A stretch of DNA of 7,986 nt, taken from Chloroflexota bacterium (GTDB lineage: Bacteria; Chloroflexota; Limnocylindria; Limnocylindrales; CSP1-4). Of the stretch, positions 1 to 5,715 are shown piece after piece (the stretch's first letter is position 1; every line of letters begins with the position of its first letter). The stretch is taken from NCBI GenBank assembly GCA_021785115.1, contig JAJYGO010000346.1:388-8373 (forward strand). Reading direction: 5' to 3'. Under the pieces are notes generated by a model. It had not been told where the DNA came from. It saw nothing but the letters and a program-made list of their open reading frames with translations, and ran no database searches. The translations under genes were made by a program, and so were the position numbers.

Positions 1-827
1 CCCCCCACACCACGGCCGGCGGCCAGCCGATCTCGATGGAGAACATGCGGGCCGTCCACGAGTACTGCCGGAAGCAGGGGATCCGGGTGATCCTGGACGC
101 GACGCGGGCGGTCGAGAACGCGTACTTCATCAAGGTGCGCGAGCCCGGCTGGTCGGAGCGGAGCGTGGCAGAGATCCTGAAGGAGTTCTGCGCCCTCTCT
201 GACGGCTGCACCATGAGCGGCAAGAAGGACGCGCTCGTCAACATCGGCGGGTGGCTCGCGTTGAACGACGACGACCTCTTCGACGAGGCGCGCAACATGG
301 TCGTGGTCTACGAGGGGCTGCACACCTACGGCGGCATGGCCGGTCGTGACATGGAGGCGATGGCGCGCGGCATCGAGGAGTCGGTCCAGGAGGATCACAT
401 CCGCGCGCGGATCGGCCAGGTGGAGTATCTCGGCAAGCACCTGGTGGACGAGGGCGTGCCGATCGTGTTGCCGATCGGCGGGCACGCCATCTTCCTCGAC
501 GCCAGGCGCTTCTACCCGCAGATTCCGCAGGCCGAGTTTCCGGCACAGACGCTCGCGGCGGAACTCTACGTCGACTCCGGGGTGCGGGCCATGGAGCGCG
601 GCGTCGTGTCGGCCGGGCGCAACCCGAAGACCGGCGACCACAACTACCCCAGGCTGGAGCTGGTCCGGCTCACCCTGCCGCGCCGCGTCTACACGCAGGC
701 GCACATGGACGTGACGTGGGAGTCGGTGGCGGAGCTCTTCGAGAAGCGCGACCAGGTGCGAGGCCTGCGCATGGTCTACGAGCCGAAATACCTGCGCTTC
801 TTCCAGGCACGGTTCGAGCGCCTGTGA
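1..827 (+). CDS. tpl: Tyrosine phenol-lyase (beta-tyrosinase), C-terminal part
   Basis: PLP enzyme that splits L-tyrosine into phenol, pyruvate and ammonia; cytoplasmic, normally a tetramer. The gene is cut by the window start: the frame is open from base 3, and the conserved AGGQPIS segment lies upstream of the ATG at 36, so that ATG is internal. About 275 residues are present. Numbering from the ATG at 36 plus 193 matches the recalled numbering of the 456-residue Citrobacter freundii enzyme, and the last residue falls at 456. Visible residues are DATR (Asp214 and Arg217 equivalents), TMSGKKD with the second Lys as the PLP lysine (Lys257, bases 225-227), MERG (Met379, Arg381), Arg404 and LRFF (Phe448, Phe449). 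The closely related tryptophanase has a small aliphatic residue in place of Arg381 and a His in place of the first Phe of LRFF, so tyrosine phenol-lyase is preferred. Promoter and N-terminus lie outside the window. The next gene begins 57 bases downstream from its own promoter. Confidence 0.93.
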   Translation, partial: PHTTAGGQPISMENMRAVHEYCRKQGIRVILDATRAVENAYFIKVREPGWSERSVAEILKEFCALSDGCTMSGKKDALVNIGGWLALNDDDLFDEARNMVVVYEGLHTYGGMAGRDMEAMARGIEESVQEDHIRARIGQVEYLGKHLVDEGVPIVLPIGGHAIFLDARRFYPQIPQAEFPAQTLAAELYVDSGVRAMERGVVSAGRNPKTGDHNYPRLELVRLTLPRRVYTQAHMDVTWESVAELFEKRDQVRGLRMVYEPKYLRFFQARFERL

Positions 828-849
828 TGGACCGGGCCGCGTTTCGACA

Positions 850-884
850 CTGACGCGTGCCCGACGGCCGGGTAGCATGGCCGC
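850..884 (+). promoter_or_regulatory. Sigma-70 type promoter for a leaderless transcript
   Basis: A -35-like CTGACG at 850-855 is followed by exactly 17 bases, then a -10-like TAGCAT at 873-878. Six bases later comes the ATG at 885, where transcription would be expected to start. The message would then begin at or next to the start codon, which fits the lack of a Shine-Dalgarno sequence there. This is a motif reading only; no transcription start has been measured. Confidence 0.5.
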
Positions 885-1757
885 ATGCGTTCAGCCGGAG
901 AGGTCGTCGGGGCGGTGGTTCTCGTCGTCGGCGTCCTGGCGCTCCTCGGCACAGTCGGCGGCGACGTCGGCCTGGCCGAGTCGTTCCGGTGGCTCTGGCC
1001 GCTCCTCGTGGTCGGGCTCGGCCTGTGGCTGATGGTGGCGGCCAGCGATCGACGTCGTACCCGGCCACCGGTCGGATGGGGCCCCTCCCGGACCGACGCG
1101 GAGGGAACCGGCCCGGGCCCGTGGGGCGGCACCGCGGGGCCGGCGAACGCGTGGGGCGCCTCGGGCCCTGCGCCAGGCTGGGCGGGATCGACCGGGTCGG
1201 GGGGCGCGGCGCCGTCCGCGTGGGCGCCCGGCGGCATCCGTGAGCAGCGCTTCCTGGGCGAGATCGAGATGGCCGGGCCGATGCAGGCAGGTCCCATGCG
1301 GATCGAGACGTTCATCGGGGAGATCCGGCTGGATCTCACGCGCGCCACGTTCCCGGATGGGGAGACGCCGATCCACGTGAGCACGGCGATCGGCGAGATC
1401 CGGGTCCTGCTGCCGCCTGACATCCCCGCCGCGGTTCGCGTCTCCAGCATGCTCGGTGAGAGCGAGGCGATGGGCCGCGTGTCGGGTGCGTTCATGGGAG
1501 AGGCGCGGGCCGAGACCGAGGATTTCGCCGCAGCGACGCGGCGCATCCGGCTGGAAGCGCAATCGCTGATCGGCGAGGTCGCGGTGCGGCGGGCCCGGCT
1601 GGACAGTGGCGTCGCGGCGGCGGACACGCCGGGGGCGGGGTTCGCACCGGAGCCGGGGGCGGGGTTCGCGCCGGAGCCGGGGGCGGCGACCGGGGATGCC
1701 GGCGCCCCCGCCGTGGGCCCCGAGGGGCAGGTGCCGCCGGAGGCACCCACGACCTGA
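885..1757 (+). CDS. Two-TM membrane protein with LiaF-like C-terminal domain
   Basis: A 290-residue protein. Two hydrophobic helices lie at about residues 7-25 and 34-53, joined by a short loop. A positively charged SDRRRTR stretch follows, then a Gly/Pro/Trp/Ala-rich linker at about 58-117. Residues 118-237 resemble the C-terminal domain of LiaF-type 'cell wall-active antibiotics response' proteins. They carry six copies of a hydrophobic-hydrophobic-Gly-Glu step (FLGEIE, FIGEIR, AIGEIR, MLGESE, FMGEAR, LIGEVA), as expected for stacked beta-strand turns. The tail holds a tandem PGAGFAPE repeat and is probably disordered. In Bacillus subtilis LiaF is a membrane inhibitor of the LiaRS two-component system, but no kinase or regulator is present here, so the role is unknown. 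The ATG at 885 is chosen because it sits six bases after a -10 box; no ribosome binding site is visible. It leads a run with the two following genes. The domain family is fairly sure; the function is not. Confidence 0.72.
   Translation: MRSAGEVVGAVVLVVGVLALLGTVGGDVGLAESFRWLWPLLVVGLGLWLMVAASDRRRTRPPVGWGPSRTDAEGTGPGPWGGTAGPANAWGASGPAPGWAGSTGSGGAAPSAWAPGGIREQRFLGEIEMAGPMQAGPMRIETFIGEIRLDLTRATFPDGETPIHVSTAIGEIRVLLPPDIPAAVRVSSMLGESEAMGRVSGAFMGEARAETEDFAAATRRIRLEAQSLIGEVAVRRARLDSGVAAADTPGAGFAPEPGAGFAPEPGAATGDAGAPAVGPEGQVPPEAPTT
1629..1686 (+). repeat. 24-bp tandem repeat, 2.4 copies, in frame
   Basis: Unit 1 is 1629-1652 and unit 2 is 1653-1676, differing at a single base (GCA versus GCG, both Ala). 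A partial third copy of ten bases follows at 1677-1686. Each unit encodes the octapeptide PGAGFAPE near the C-terminus of the LiaF-like protein. The length is a multiple of three, so copy-number change would keep the frame. Confidence 0.9.
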
Positions 1758-1758
1758 G

Positions 1759-2247
1759 GTGTCCGATCTCCGCGTCGAGTTGTTCTACACCATCGACTGT
1801 CCCCACTGGGAGCGGGCTCGTGCGGACCTGCATCGCGTGCTGTCCGAAGGGGCGATCGAGACGCCCATCCAGCTGGTGCAGGTCGGCGACCAGGACGACG
1901 CGGAGTTCCTCGGGTTCGTGGGTTCGCCGACGGTACGGGTCAACGGCCAGGACGTGGTGCCACCGCCGGCCGGATCGGGACCGGGGATCGGCTGCCGCCT
2001 GTACCGGCAGCCCGATGGAACGGTGGCGGGCCGCATTCCCGAATCGCTGCTGCGCGAGGTGATCCGCTCCCACCGGCAGGGCAGGCTCGAGGCGTTCCAG
2101 CGCGAGGAGTCGGCAAAGGTGGCGATCGCGGCGCTGGAGGCAACGGCGGAAGAGGAACGCGCCGCGGGGCACACGGAACGCGCAGCGGCGGACGAGGGAC
2201 GAGCACCGGCCGAGGGCGGATGGGCCTCGGCCGACCAGGAGGATTGA
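1759..2247 (+). CDS. Small thioredoxin-fold protein, DF-family (seleno)protein-like
   Basis: A 162-residue protein read from a GTG start two bases after the upstream stop codon; no ATG lies between that stop and the conserved core. Residues 5-17 (RVELFYTIDCPHW) form a first beta strand leading to a CPxW motif where thioredoxins have CxxC. Residues 55-63 (GSPTVRVNG) carry the cis-proline strand typical of the fold. Cys79 lies in a GCRLYR segment. The pattern matches small proteins annotated as 'DF family (seleno)protein' or thioredoxin-like proteins, some of which are found near mercury-resistance genes. With only one cysteine in the motif, ordinary dithiol-disulfide exchange at that site is unlikely. 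Residues from about 118 on are Ala/Glu-rich and probably helical or disordered. A GGAGG at 1739-1743 is the only ribosome-binding candidate and is rather far from the start (15 bases), so translational coupling is likely. Substrate and role are unknown. Confidence 0.65.
   Translation: MSDLRVELFYTIDCPHWERARADLHRVLSEGAIETPIQLVQVGDQDDAEFLGFVGSPTVRVNGQDVVPPPAGSGPGIGCRLYRQPDGTVAGRIPESLLREVIRSHRQGRLEAFQREESAKVAIAALEATAEEERAAGHTERAAADEGRAPAEGGWASADQED
2237..2242 (+). promoter_or_regulatory. Ribosome binding site of proline dehydrogenase
   Basis: Perfect AGGAGG nine bases before the ATG at 2252. It lies within the last codons of the preceding gene, whose stop is at 2245-2247, which indicates that the two genes share a transcript. 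Confidence 0.8.
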
Positions 2248-2251
2248 CTGC

Positions 2252-3253
2252 ATGAGTGGGACGCGCGTCGGGCGGGCCGGAAGGGCCCGCGTGGCGGCGC
2301 AGGACGGTGTGGCGCACGCGCTTCGCGCGACGTTCCTGTGGGCAGCGCGCCGGCGGCGCCTGGCCCGGCTCGCGGCCGGCAGCGCGCTCACGCGGGGGAC
2401 TGTGCGCCGGTTCGTCGCCGGCGAGACACTGCCGGAGGCGCTCGACGCGCTGGCGCGGCTGCGTGCGCGCGGGCTCGTCACCACCGTCGACATCCTGGGC
2501 GAGTCGGTGACCACCGTCGATGCCGCTCGTGCGGCCGCCGACCGCTACCTCGAGGTGCTCGCCGCGCTGGCGGACCGTGGCCTTGACCGCAACGTCAGCG
2601 TGAAGCTGACGCAGATCGGGCTCGACGTCGATCCCGACGCGTGCCGTGAGAACCTGCTGCGGATCGTCGCCCGCGCCGCCGAGCTCGAGGCATTCGTCCG
2701 TGTCGACATGGAGGATCACCTGCACACCGACCGGACGCTCGCGCTCGTCCGCGAGGCGCAGGCGGCTCACCCCAACGTCGGCGTCGTGCTCCAGGCGTAC
2801 CTGCGGCGCACCGCTGCGGACGTGGCGGAGATGAACCGTGAGCGGATCCGGGTGCGGCTCTGCAAGGGCGCCTATGACGAACCGGCCGAGGTGGCGTTCC
2901 CGCACAAGGCCGACGTGGACGACAGTTTCCGGCGCCTGGTCGAGGCGCTCCTCCGGGAGGGCGAGCATCCCGCGATCGCCACCCACGACGAGCTGCTGAT
3001 CTCGTGGGTGCGCGGGTACACCGAGCGGGAGGGGATCGACCGGACTCGGTTCGAGTTCCAGATGCTCTACGGCGTGCGCCGCGACCTGCAGGAGCGCCTG
3101 GCACGGCAGGGTTTCACCGTGCGCGTGTACGTGCCGTTCGGGACGGAGTGGTACCCCTACTTCATGCGCCGGCTCGCCGAGCGCCCGGCGAACGTGTTCT
3201 TCATGGCGCAGAGCGTGCTGCGTGAGGGCAGGCGCCCGCGCAGTCGCCGGTAG
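2252..3253 (+). CDS. Proline dehydrogenase (monofunctional, PRODH)
   Basis: FAD-dependent enzyme that oxidises L-proline to 1-pyrroline-5-carboxylate and passes electrons to the quinone pool; usually peripheral on the inner membrane. The 333 residues fit the one-domain enzyme (about 300), not the large bifunctional PutA. Barrel motifs occur in the expected order: NVSVKLTQIGLD (114-125), VDMEDH (151-156), QAYLRR (181-186), RLCKGAY (202-208), ATHD (243-246), FEFQMLYG (267-274) and the substrate-binding helix WYPYFMRRLAERPAN (300-314). The Arg pair in that helix binds the proline carboxylate in known structures. The N-terminal 45 residues are Arg/Ala-rich. The start is supported by an AGGAGG at 2237-2242, nine bases before the ATG and overlapping the end of the preceding gene. 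No P5C dehydrogenase is present here, so it must be encoded elsewhere. Hydroxyproline as an alternative substrate cannot be excluded. Confidence 0.93.
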   Translation: MSGTRVGRAGRARVAAQDGVAHALRATFLWAARRRRLARLAAGSALTRGTVRRFVAGETLPEALDALARLRARGLVTTVDILGESVTTVDAARAAADRYLEVLAALADRGLDRNVSVKLTQIGLDVDPDACRENLLRIVARAAELEAFVRVDMEDHLHTDRTLALVREAQAAHPNVGVVLQAYLRRTAADVAEMNRERIRVRLCKGAYDEPAEVAFPHKADVDDSFRRLVEALLREGEHPAIATHDELLISWVRGYTEREGIDRTRFEFQMLYGVRRDLQERLARQGFTVRVYVPFGTEWYPYFMRRLAERPANVFFMAQSVLREGRRPRSRR

Positions 3254-3266
3254 GCCCTGGCCGGAG

Positions 3267-3291
3267 GATCGGGGCCATGCCCGGGCCGATC
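3267..3291. terminator. Possible bidirectional terminator between convergent genes
   Basis: Arms GATCGG (3267-3272) and CCGATC (3286-3291) form a perfect 6-bp stem around a GC-rich 13-base loop. They sit in the 36-bp gap between the converging proline dehydrogenase and aldolase genes, and the right arm reaches the aldolase stop codon. A 14-bp perfect palindrome, GGCCGCGCGCGGCC (3301-3314), lies just inside the aldolase end. There is no T-tract on either strand, so factor-independent termination is only a possibility. Confidence 0.35.
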
Positions 3292-3967
3292 AGGCGGATC
3301 GGCCGCGCGCGGCCCGCACCCATCCGAGGTACGTCCGGATCCGGTCCTCCAGCGCCGCCGGATCCGGATCGGCCTGCAGCGCGTCGCTGATCAGCGACGG
3401 CCCGACGCCGAGGCACGCGACCCCGGCGCGGAGCCAGGCCTCGGTGGCCGCCTGCGTGGCCTCCACGTTGGTGGGCATGAGCCGCGTCCGCGGGCTCGGC
3501 CCGAGGATGCCGCGCACGAACGCCGGCCCGTCGAACGCCGCCGCGGGGAAGAGCTTCACGATCTCGGCGCCCAGCTCCTCGGCGTCCGAGATCTCGGTGG
3601 CGCTGCCGCAGCCGGGAAGGTACGGGATCTTCCGCCGGTTGCACAGCCGCGCGATCTCGGGGTTGAGCGCCGGACTCACGATGAACTCGGCACCCGCGGC
3701 GATGAAGAGCGCGGCCGTGGGCGCGTCGTAGACCGTGCCTGCGCCGAGGATCATGTCCGGGTACTCGGCGGGCGCGCGGACCAGCAGCTCCCGGAAGACC
3801 TCGTAGGTCCCGGCGCCCCGGTTCGTGACCTCGACCACGCGGGCCCCGGCCCGCCGGCACGCCTCGACCACTCGTTGCGCGGCAGCGAGATCGAGCGGGG
3901 TGAAGGTCGGCACTGCGCCGACCTCGAGGATGGCCCCCAGCACGGTGAGCCGGTCGAAGCGAGCCAT
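3290..3967 (-). CDS. KDPG/KHG-type aldolase (Eda family) with altered phosphate loop
   Basis: Class I aldolase of the bifunctional 4-hydroxy-2-oxoglutarate / 2-dehydro-3-deoxy-phosphogluconate aldolase family; it would release pyruvate plus glyoxylate or glyceraldehyde 3-phosphate. It has 225 residues against about 213 in E. coli. Expected residues are present: Glu46 in VEVTNRG (general acid-base), Thr78 in GAGTV, PGCGSATE (118-125) and the Schiff-base lysine Lys138 in IVKLFPA. The usual PTGGV phosphate-binding turn is replaced by PTNVEAT (165-171), lacking both glycines and one residue shorter, so a non-phosphorylated or otherwise different substrate is possible. The EVTNRG and CNRRKIPY(L)PGCG wording recalls a subfamily common in Bacteroidota. 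The start is supported by GGAGGG at 3973-3978 on the minus strand, five bases before the ATG. It lies downstream of the EamA transporter on the same strand and converges on proline dehydrogenase. Fold and chemistry are sure; substrate is not. Confidence 0.85.
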   Translation of the reverse strand: MARFDRLTVLGAILEVGAVPTFTPLDLAAAQRVVEACRRAGARVVEVTNRGAGTYEVFRELLVRAPAEYPDMILGAGTVYDAPTAALFIAAGAEFIVSPALNPEIARLCNRRKIPYLPGCGSATEISDAEELGAEIVKLFPAAAFDGPAFVRGILGPSPRTRLMPTNVEATQAATEAWLRAGVACLGVGPSLISDALQADPDPAALEDRIRTYLGWVRAARGRSA

Positions 3968-4156
3968 GATGTCCCTCCGTTCTCCTCCCTCGACGAGTGC
4001 CCCAGGAGCAGCCGGGGAGCCACGGGAAGTCCGGGGAAGGCCGGTGGCTGCTCCTGGACGCCGGTGGGTGTCATCGTCGATCGACCTCTGCGGGGGCGGT
4101 GTCCCGTCGTGGGCGACGGTGCCGTGGACACGCCTCGGCCGATCACGGTAGCGCGA
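3968..4156 (-). promoter_or_regulatory. 189-bp leader upstream of the aldolase, with inverted repeats
   Basis: This gap separates the transporter stop codon from the aldolase start, both on the minus strand. It contains a perfect 12-bp inverted repeat (4002-4013 with 4046-4057, 32-base spacer) ending 24 bases from the aldolase ribosome binding site. It also contains a tight hairpin CCGTCG-TGGG-CGACGG at 4104-4119, a 10-bp palindrome GTCGATCGAC at 4076-4085, and two GATCAC copies at 4141-4146 and 4155-4160. A weak minus-strand TANNNT box (TACCGT, 4145-4150) could be a -10 site. It may hold a promoter, an operator or a structured 5' leader; I recognise no known riboswitch. Confidence 0.4.
4002..4057. 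repeat. Perfect 12-bp inverted repeat in the aldolase leader
   Basis: CCAGGAGCAGCC at 4002-4013 is exactly complementary to GGCTGCTCCTGG at 4046-4057, with 32 bases between. In the minus-strand message it could form a stem shortly before the aldolase ribosome binding site. No T-tract follows, so it is not a standard terminator. Confidence 0.8.
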
Positions 4157-5122
4157 TCACGCCTCGCGCGCGACGGCCACCCTGGCCGCGGCACCTCGAC
4201 CGGTCTGCGCCAGCATCACCGCGGCGACCACGAAGACCGCGCCGAGCAGCTGCTGGGGTCCCAGCCGCTCGCCGAGCACCAGCACGGCAAGTGTCACGGT
4301 GAAGACGGGCTCCATGGTGCTCACGAGCGCGGCCTGTGCGGCCCCGATCCGGCTCACGCCGGCGTAGAAGGCCTGGATCGCGACGGCGGTCGACAGCACC
4401 GCGATCCCGACCAGGCCCGGCCACGCGTCGGGCGGGACCTGCCACGGGAGGGCAGGTTCGCGGACCGCCACCGCGAGGGCGACGAGCACGAGCCACGTGC
4501 CCACGATCATCAACGCCGCCGCGACGAGCGGCGGGACATCGGGATCGTCCTCCGCGCGGCGGGCATGGGCCGTGGCGCCCCTGCGCTCGCCCGCGACCAG
4601 GGCCGAGAGCAGGATGTACCCGCTGTAGATCAGCGGTGACACGGCCGCCAGGGCGACGCCAAGCGGGTTGGTGCCTGCCCGGATGCCGCCGACGGTGAGC
4701 ACGGCGCCGAACGTCGCGATCGCCAGGGCGGCCCAGGGGCGGCGTCCCTCGAACGACTGGCCGAACCGCATCGCGAGCACCGCGACGAGGGCGGGATACA
4801 CGTAGAGCAGCAGGGCGACGAGGCTGACCGGCACGAGCTCGACCGCGGCGTAATAGGTGGCCGCGTTGCCCGCGAAGACCATCCCGAGCCCGAGGAACGC
4901 AGCCGCCCGCCGGAGCGTCAGCCGTTGCAGCGCCTCGCGACCCGAGGCGCGGGCGAAGATCCAGCCCCAGGTCAGGGCGGCCCCCAGCGTGAAGCGCCAC
5001 GCGAGCAGCGTCAGCCAGTCGGCGCCCGCCGCGTACACGCCCTTTGCGAGCAGCGGGCCCGACCCGTACCCACAGGCCGAGATGACCACGAGCGCGATGC
5101 CCACGAGGTGCCGGTGGCGCAT
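4157..5122 (-). CDS. EamA / drug-metabolite transporter (DMT) family permease
   Basis: A 321-residue inner-membrane protein with about ten hydrophobic helices arranged as two EamA repeats (roughly residues 5-147 and 153-306). The second repeat ends in the typical signature STMEPVFTVTLAVLVLGERLG (268-288), with a helix-capping Glu-Pro and the LGE motif before the last helix. The first repeat has the matching PALVAVLAMRFG stretch near 110-121. A hydrophilic loop with acidic and basic residues (about 178-197, containing HARRAEDDPDV) joins the halves. Family members export or import amino acids, metabolites, nucleotide sugars or drugs, and the substrate cannot be read from the sequence. The ATG at 5122 is favoured because TAGCCT lies six bases upstream on the minus strand, the same layout as at 873-887. 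It is divergent from the kor cluster and upstream of the aldolase on the same strand, which weakly suggests carriage of an aldolase-related acid. Confidence 0.88.
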   Translation of the reverse strand: MRHRHLVGIALVVISACGYGSGPLLAKGVYAAGADWLTLLAWRFTLGAALTWGWIFARASGREALQRLTLRRAAAFLGLGMVFAGNAATYYAAVELVPVSLVALLLYVYPALVAVLAMRFGQSFEGRRPWAALAIATFGAVLTVGGIRAGTNPLGVALAAVSPLIYSGYILLSALVAGERRGATAHARRAEDDPDVPPLVAAALMIVGTWLVLVALAVAVREPALPWQVPPDAWPGLVGIAVLSTAVAIQAFYAGVSRIGAAQAALVSTMEPVFTVTLAVLVLGERLGPQQLLGAVFVVAAVMLAQTGRGAAARVAVAREA

Positions 5123-5134
5123 CGGCCGAGGCTA
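5123..5134 (-). promoter_or_regulatory. -10 box of a leaderless transporter transcript
   Basis: On the minus strand TAGCCT (5129-5134) is followed by six bases and then the ATG (5122-5120). This is the same spacing as the -10 box and ATG at 873-887. There is no Shine-Dalgarno sequence and no convincing -35 element at 16-18 bases. Confidence 0.42.
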
Positions 5135-5207
5135 GCAGGACGACGGCCCGCCGGGTGGCCGAACGCCCCTGAACCCGGCGCCTGCCCGCACCCTGTCCGG
5201 TCGAAAT

Positions 5208-5223
5208 GGGTAGACTTTCGAAG
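5208..5223 (+). promoter_or_regulatory. Candidate -10 box for the kor cluster
   Basis: GGGTAGACT (5208-5216) contains TAGACT at 5211-5216, close to the GGGTAGCAT in front of the LiaF-like gene. Transcription would begin near 5223, leaving a leader of about 115 bases before the GTG at 5338. It would also place the ATG at 5206 upstream of the message, arguing against that start. No good -35 element is visible. Confidence 0.35.
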
Positions 5224-5337
5224 TCCCGGCCGGCCCACGCGTGCGGCTGGCGGACGCAAACGAGGATTGCTGCGACGGCTACGCTGTACGCCCCCACGAC
5301 ACAGCGGGTCCGACGGGCCCCGACCGTCGTCGACTAC

Positions 5338-5700
5338 GTGAACATCCGCTGGGTCGACGAATGGTGCAAGCGCTGCAACATCTGCGTCGAGATCTGCCCG
5401 AAGGACAGCCTGGTCCTGACGCATGACGCGATCATCGAGGCCGAGGACTGCATCCGCTGCGGCCTGTGCGAGCGGTACTGCCCGGACCTCGCGATCGAGG
5501 TGATCCCGGTGCGGACCGCCGCGACCGCCGAGGCGAGCGCCGAGCAGGCCGCGGCAGCCAGGCGTGGCCGGGCCCGGCTGCCCCAGCGATCCGGAGCGCC
5601 CGACACCGCGCGCGGGCCCGCCGTCGCCGGCACCGACCCCAACCGCGGCATCACCGACGTCGAAAGCGCCCCCGACGTCGACCGGGCGAACCCGACCTAG
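5338..5700 (+). CDS. korD: 2-oxoacid:ferredoxin oxidoreductase delta subunit (2[4Fe-4S] ferredoxin)
   Basis: Small electron-transfer subunit carrying two [4Fe-4S] clusters. From the GTG start it has 120 residues, with CKRCNICVEICP at 10-21 and CIRCGLCERYCP at 38-49, both full CxxCxxCxxxCP motifs. The ferredoxin core ends near residue 57. The remaining 63 residues are Ala/Arg/Pro-rich, look disordered, and are unusual for this subunit. The start is uncertain. The only other in-frame option is the ATG at 5206, which would add 44 residues whose codons have a lower GC third position than the rest of the gene and which lie partly upstream of a likely -10 box. Against the GTG, no Shine-Dalgarno sequence precedes it. 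The stop overlaps the ribosome binding site of korA, so the two genes are one transcript. Function is sure from the motifs and neighbours. Confidence 0.85.
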   Translation: MNIRWVDEWCKRCNICVEICPKDSLVLTHDAIIEAEDCIRCGLCERYCPDLAIEVIPVRTAATAEASAEQAAAARRGRARLPQRSGAPDTARGPAVAGTDPNRGITDVESAPDVDRANPT

Positions 5701-5704
5701 GAGG
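5699..5704 (+). promoter_or_regulatory. Ribosome binding site of korA
   Basis: AGGAGG overlaps the TAG stop of korD and lies 11 bases before the ATG at 5716, which fixes the korA start and points to coupled translation. Confidence 0.75.
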
Positions 5705-5715
5705 CGGAACGAAAC

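Noticed and set aside
1..827. Tryptophanase as the identity of the first gene
   Set aside because: The Arg381-equivalent and the Phe-Phe pair near the C-terminus are tyrosine phenol-lyase residues.
828..884. Rho-independent terminator after the tyrosine phenol-lyase gene
   Set aside because: Only short, imperfect GC-rich complementarity is present, with no T-tract. The stretch is better explained by the promoter at 850-884.
776..1750. Open frames on the minus strand opposite the LiaF-like gene
   Set aside because: They have Pro/Arg/Ser-rich composition with no domain, and the plus strand has TM helices and the Gly-Glu repeats of a real protein.
1606..1758. Longer start for the thioredoxin-fold protein at the ATG at 1606
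   Set aside because: The extra 51 residues are Arg-rich, overlap the LiaF-like gene in another frame and precede the first beta strand of the fold. The GTG at 1759 fits the domain.
3751..4075. Possible short upstream reading frame in the aldolase leader, starting at an ATG near 4073 on the minus strand
   Set aside because: It runs out of frame deep into the aldolase gene, has no ribosome binding site I trust and looks like chance.
3201..4639. Several plus-strand and second minus-strand open frames over the aldolase and transporter
   Set aside because: The minus-strand frames chosen carry family motifs and helices; the others have low-complexity His/Arg/Gly composition.
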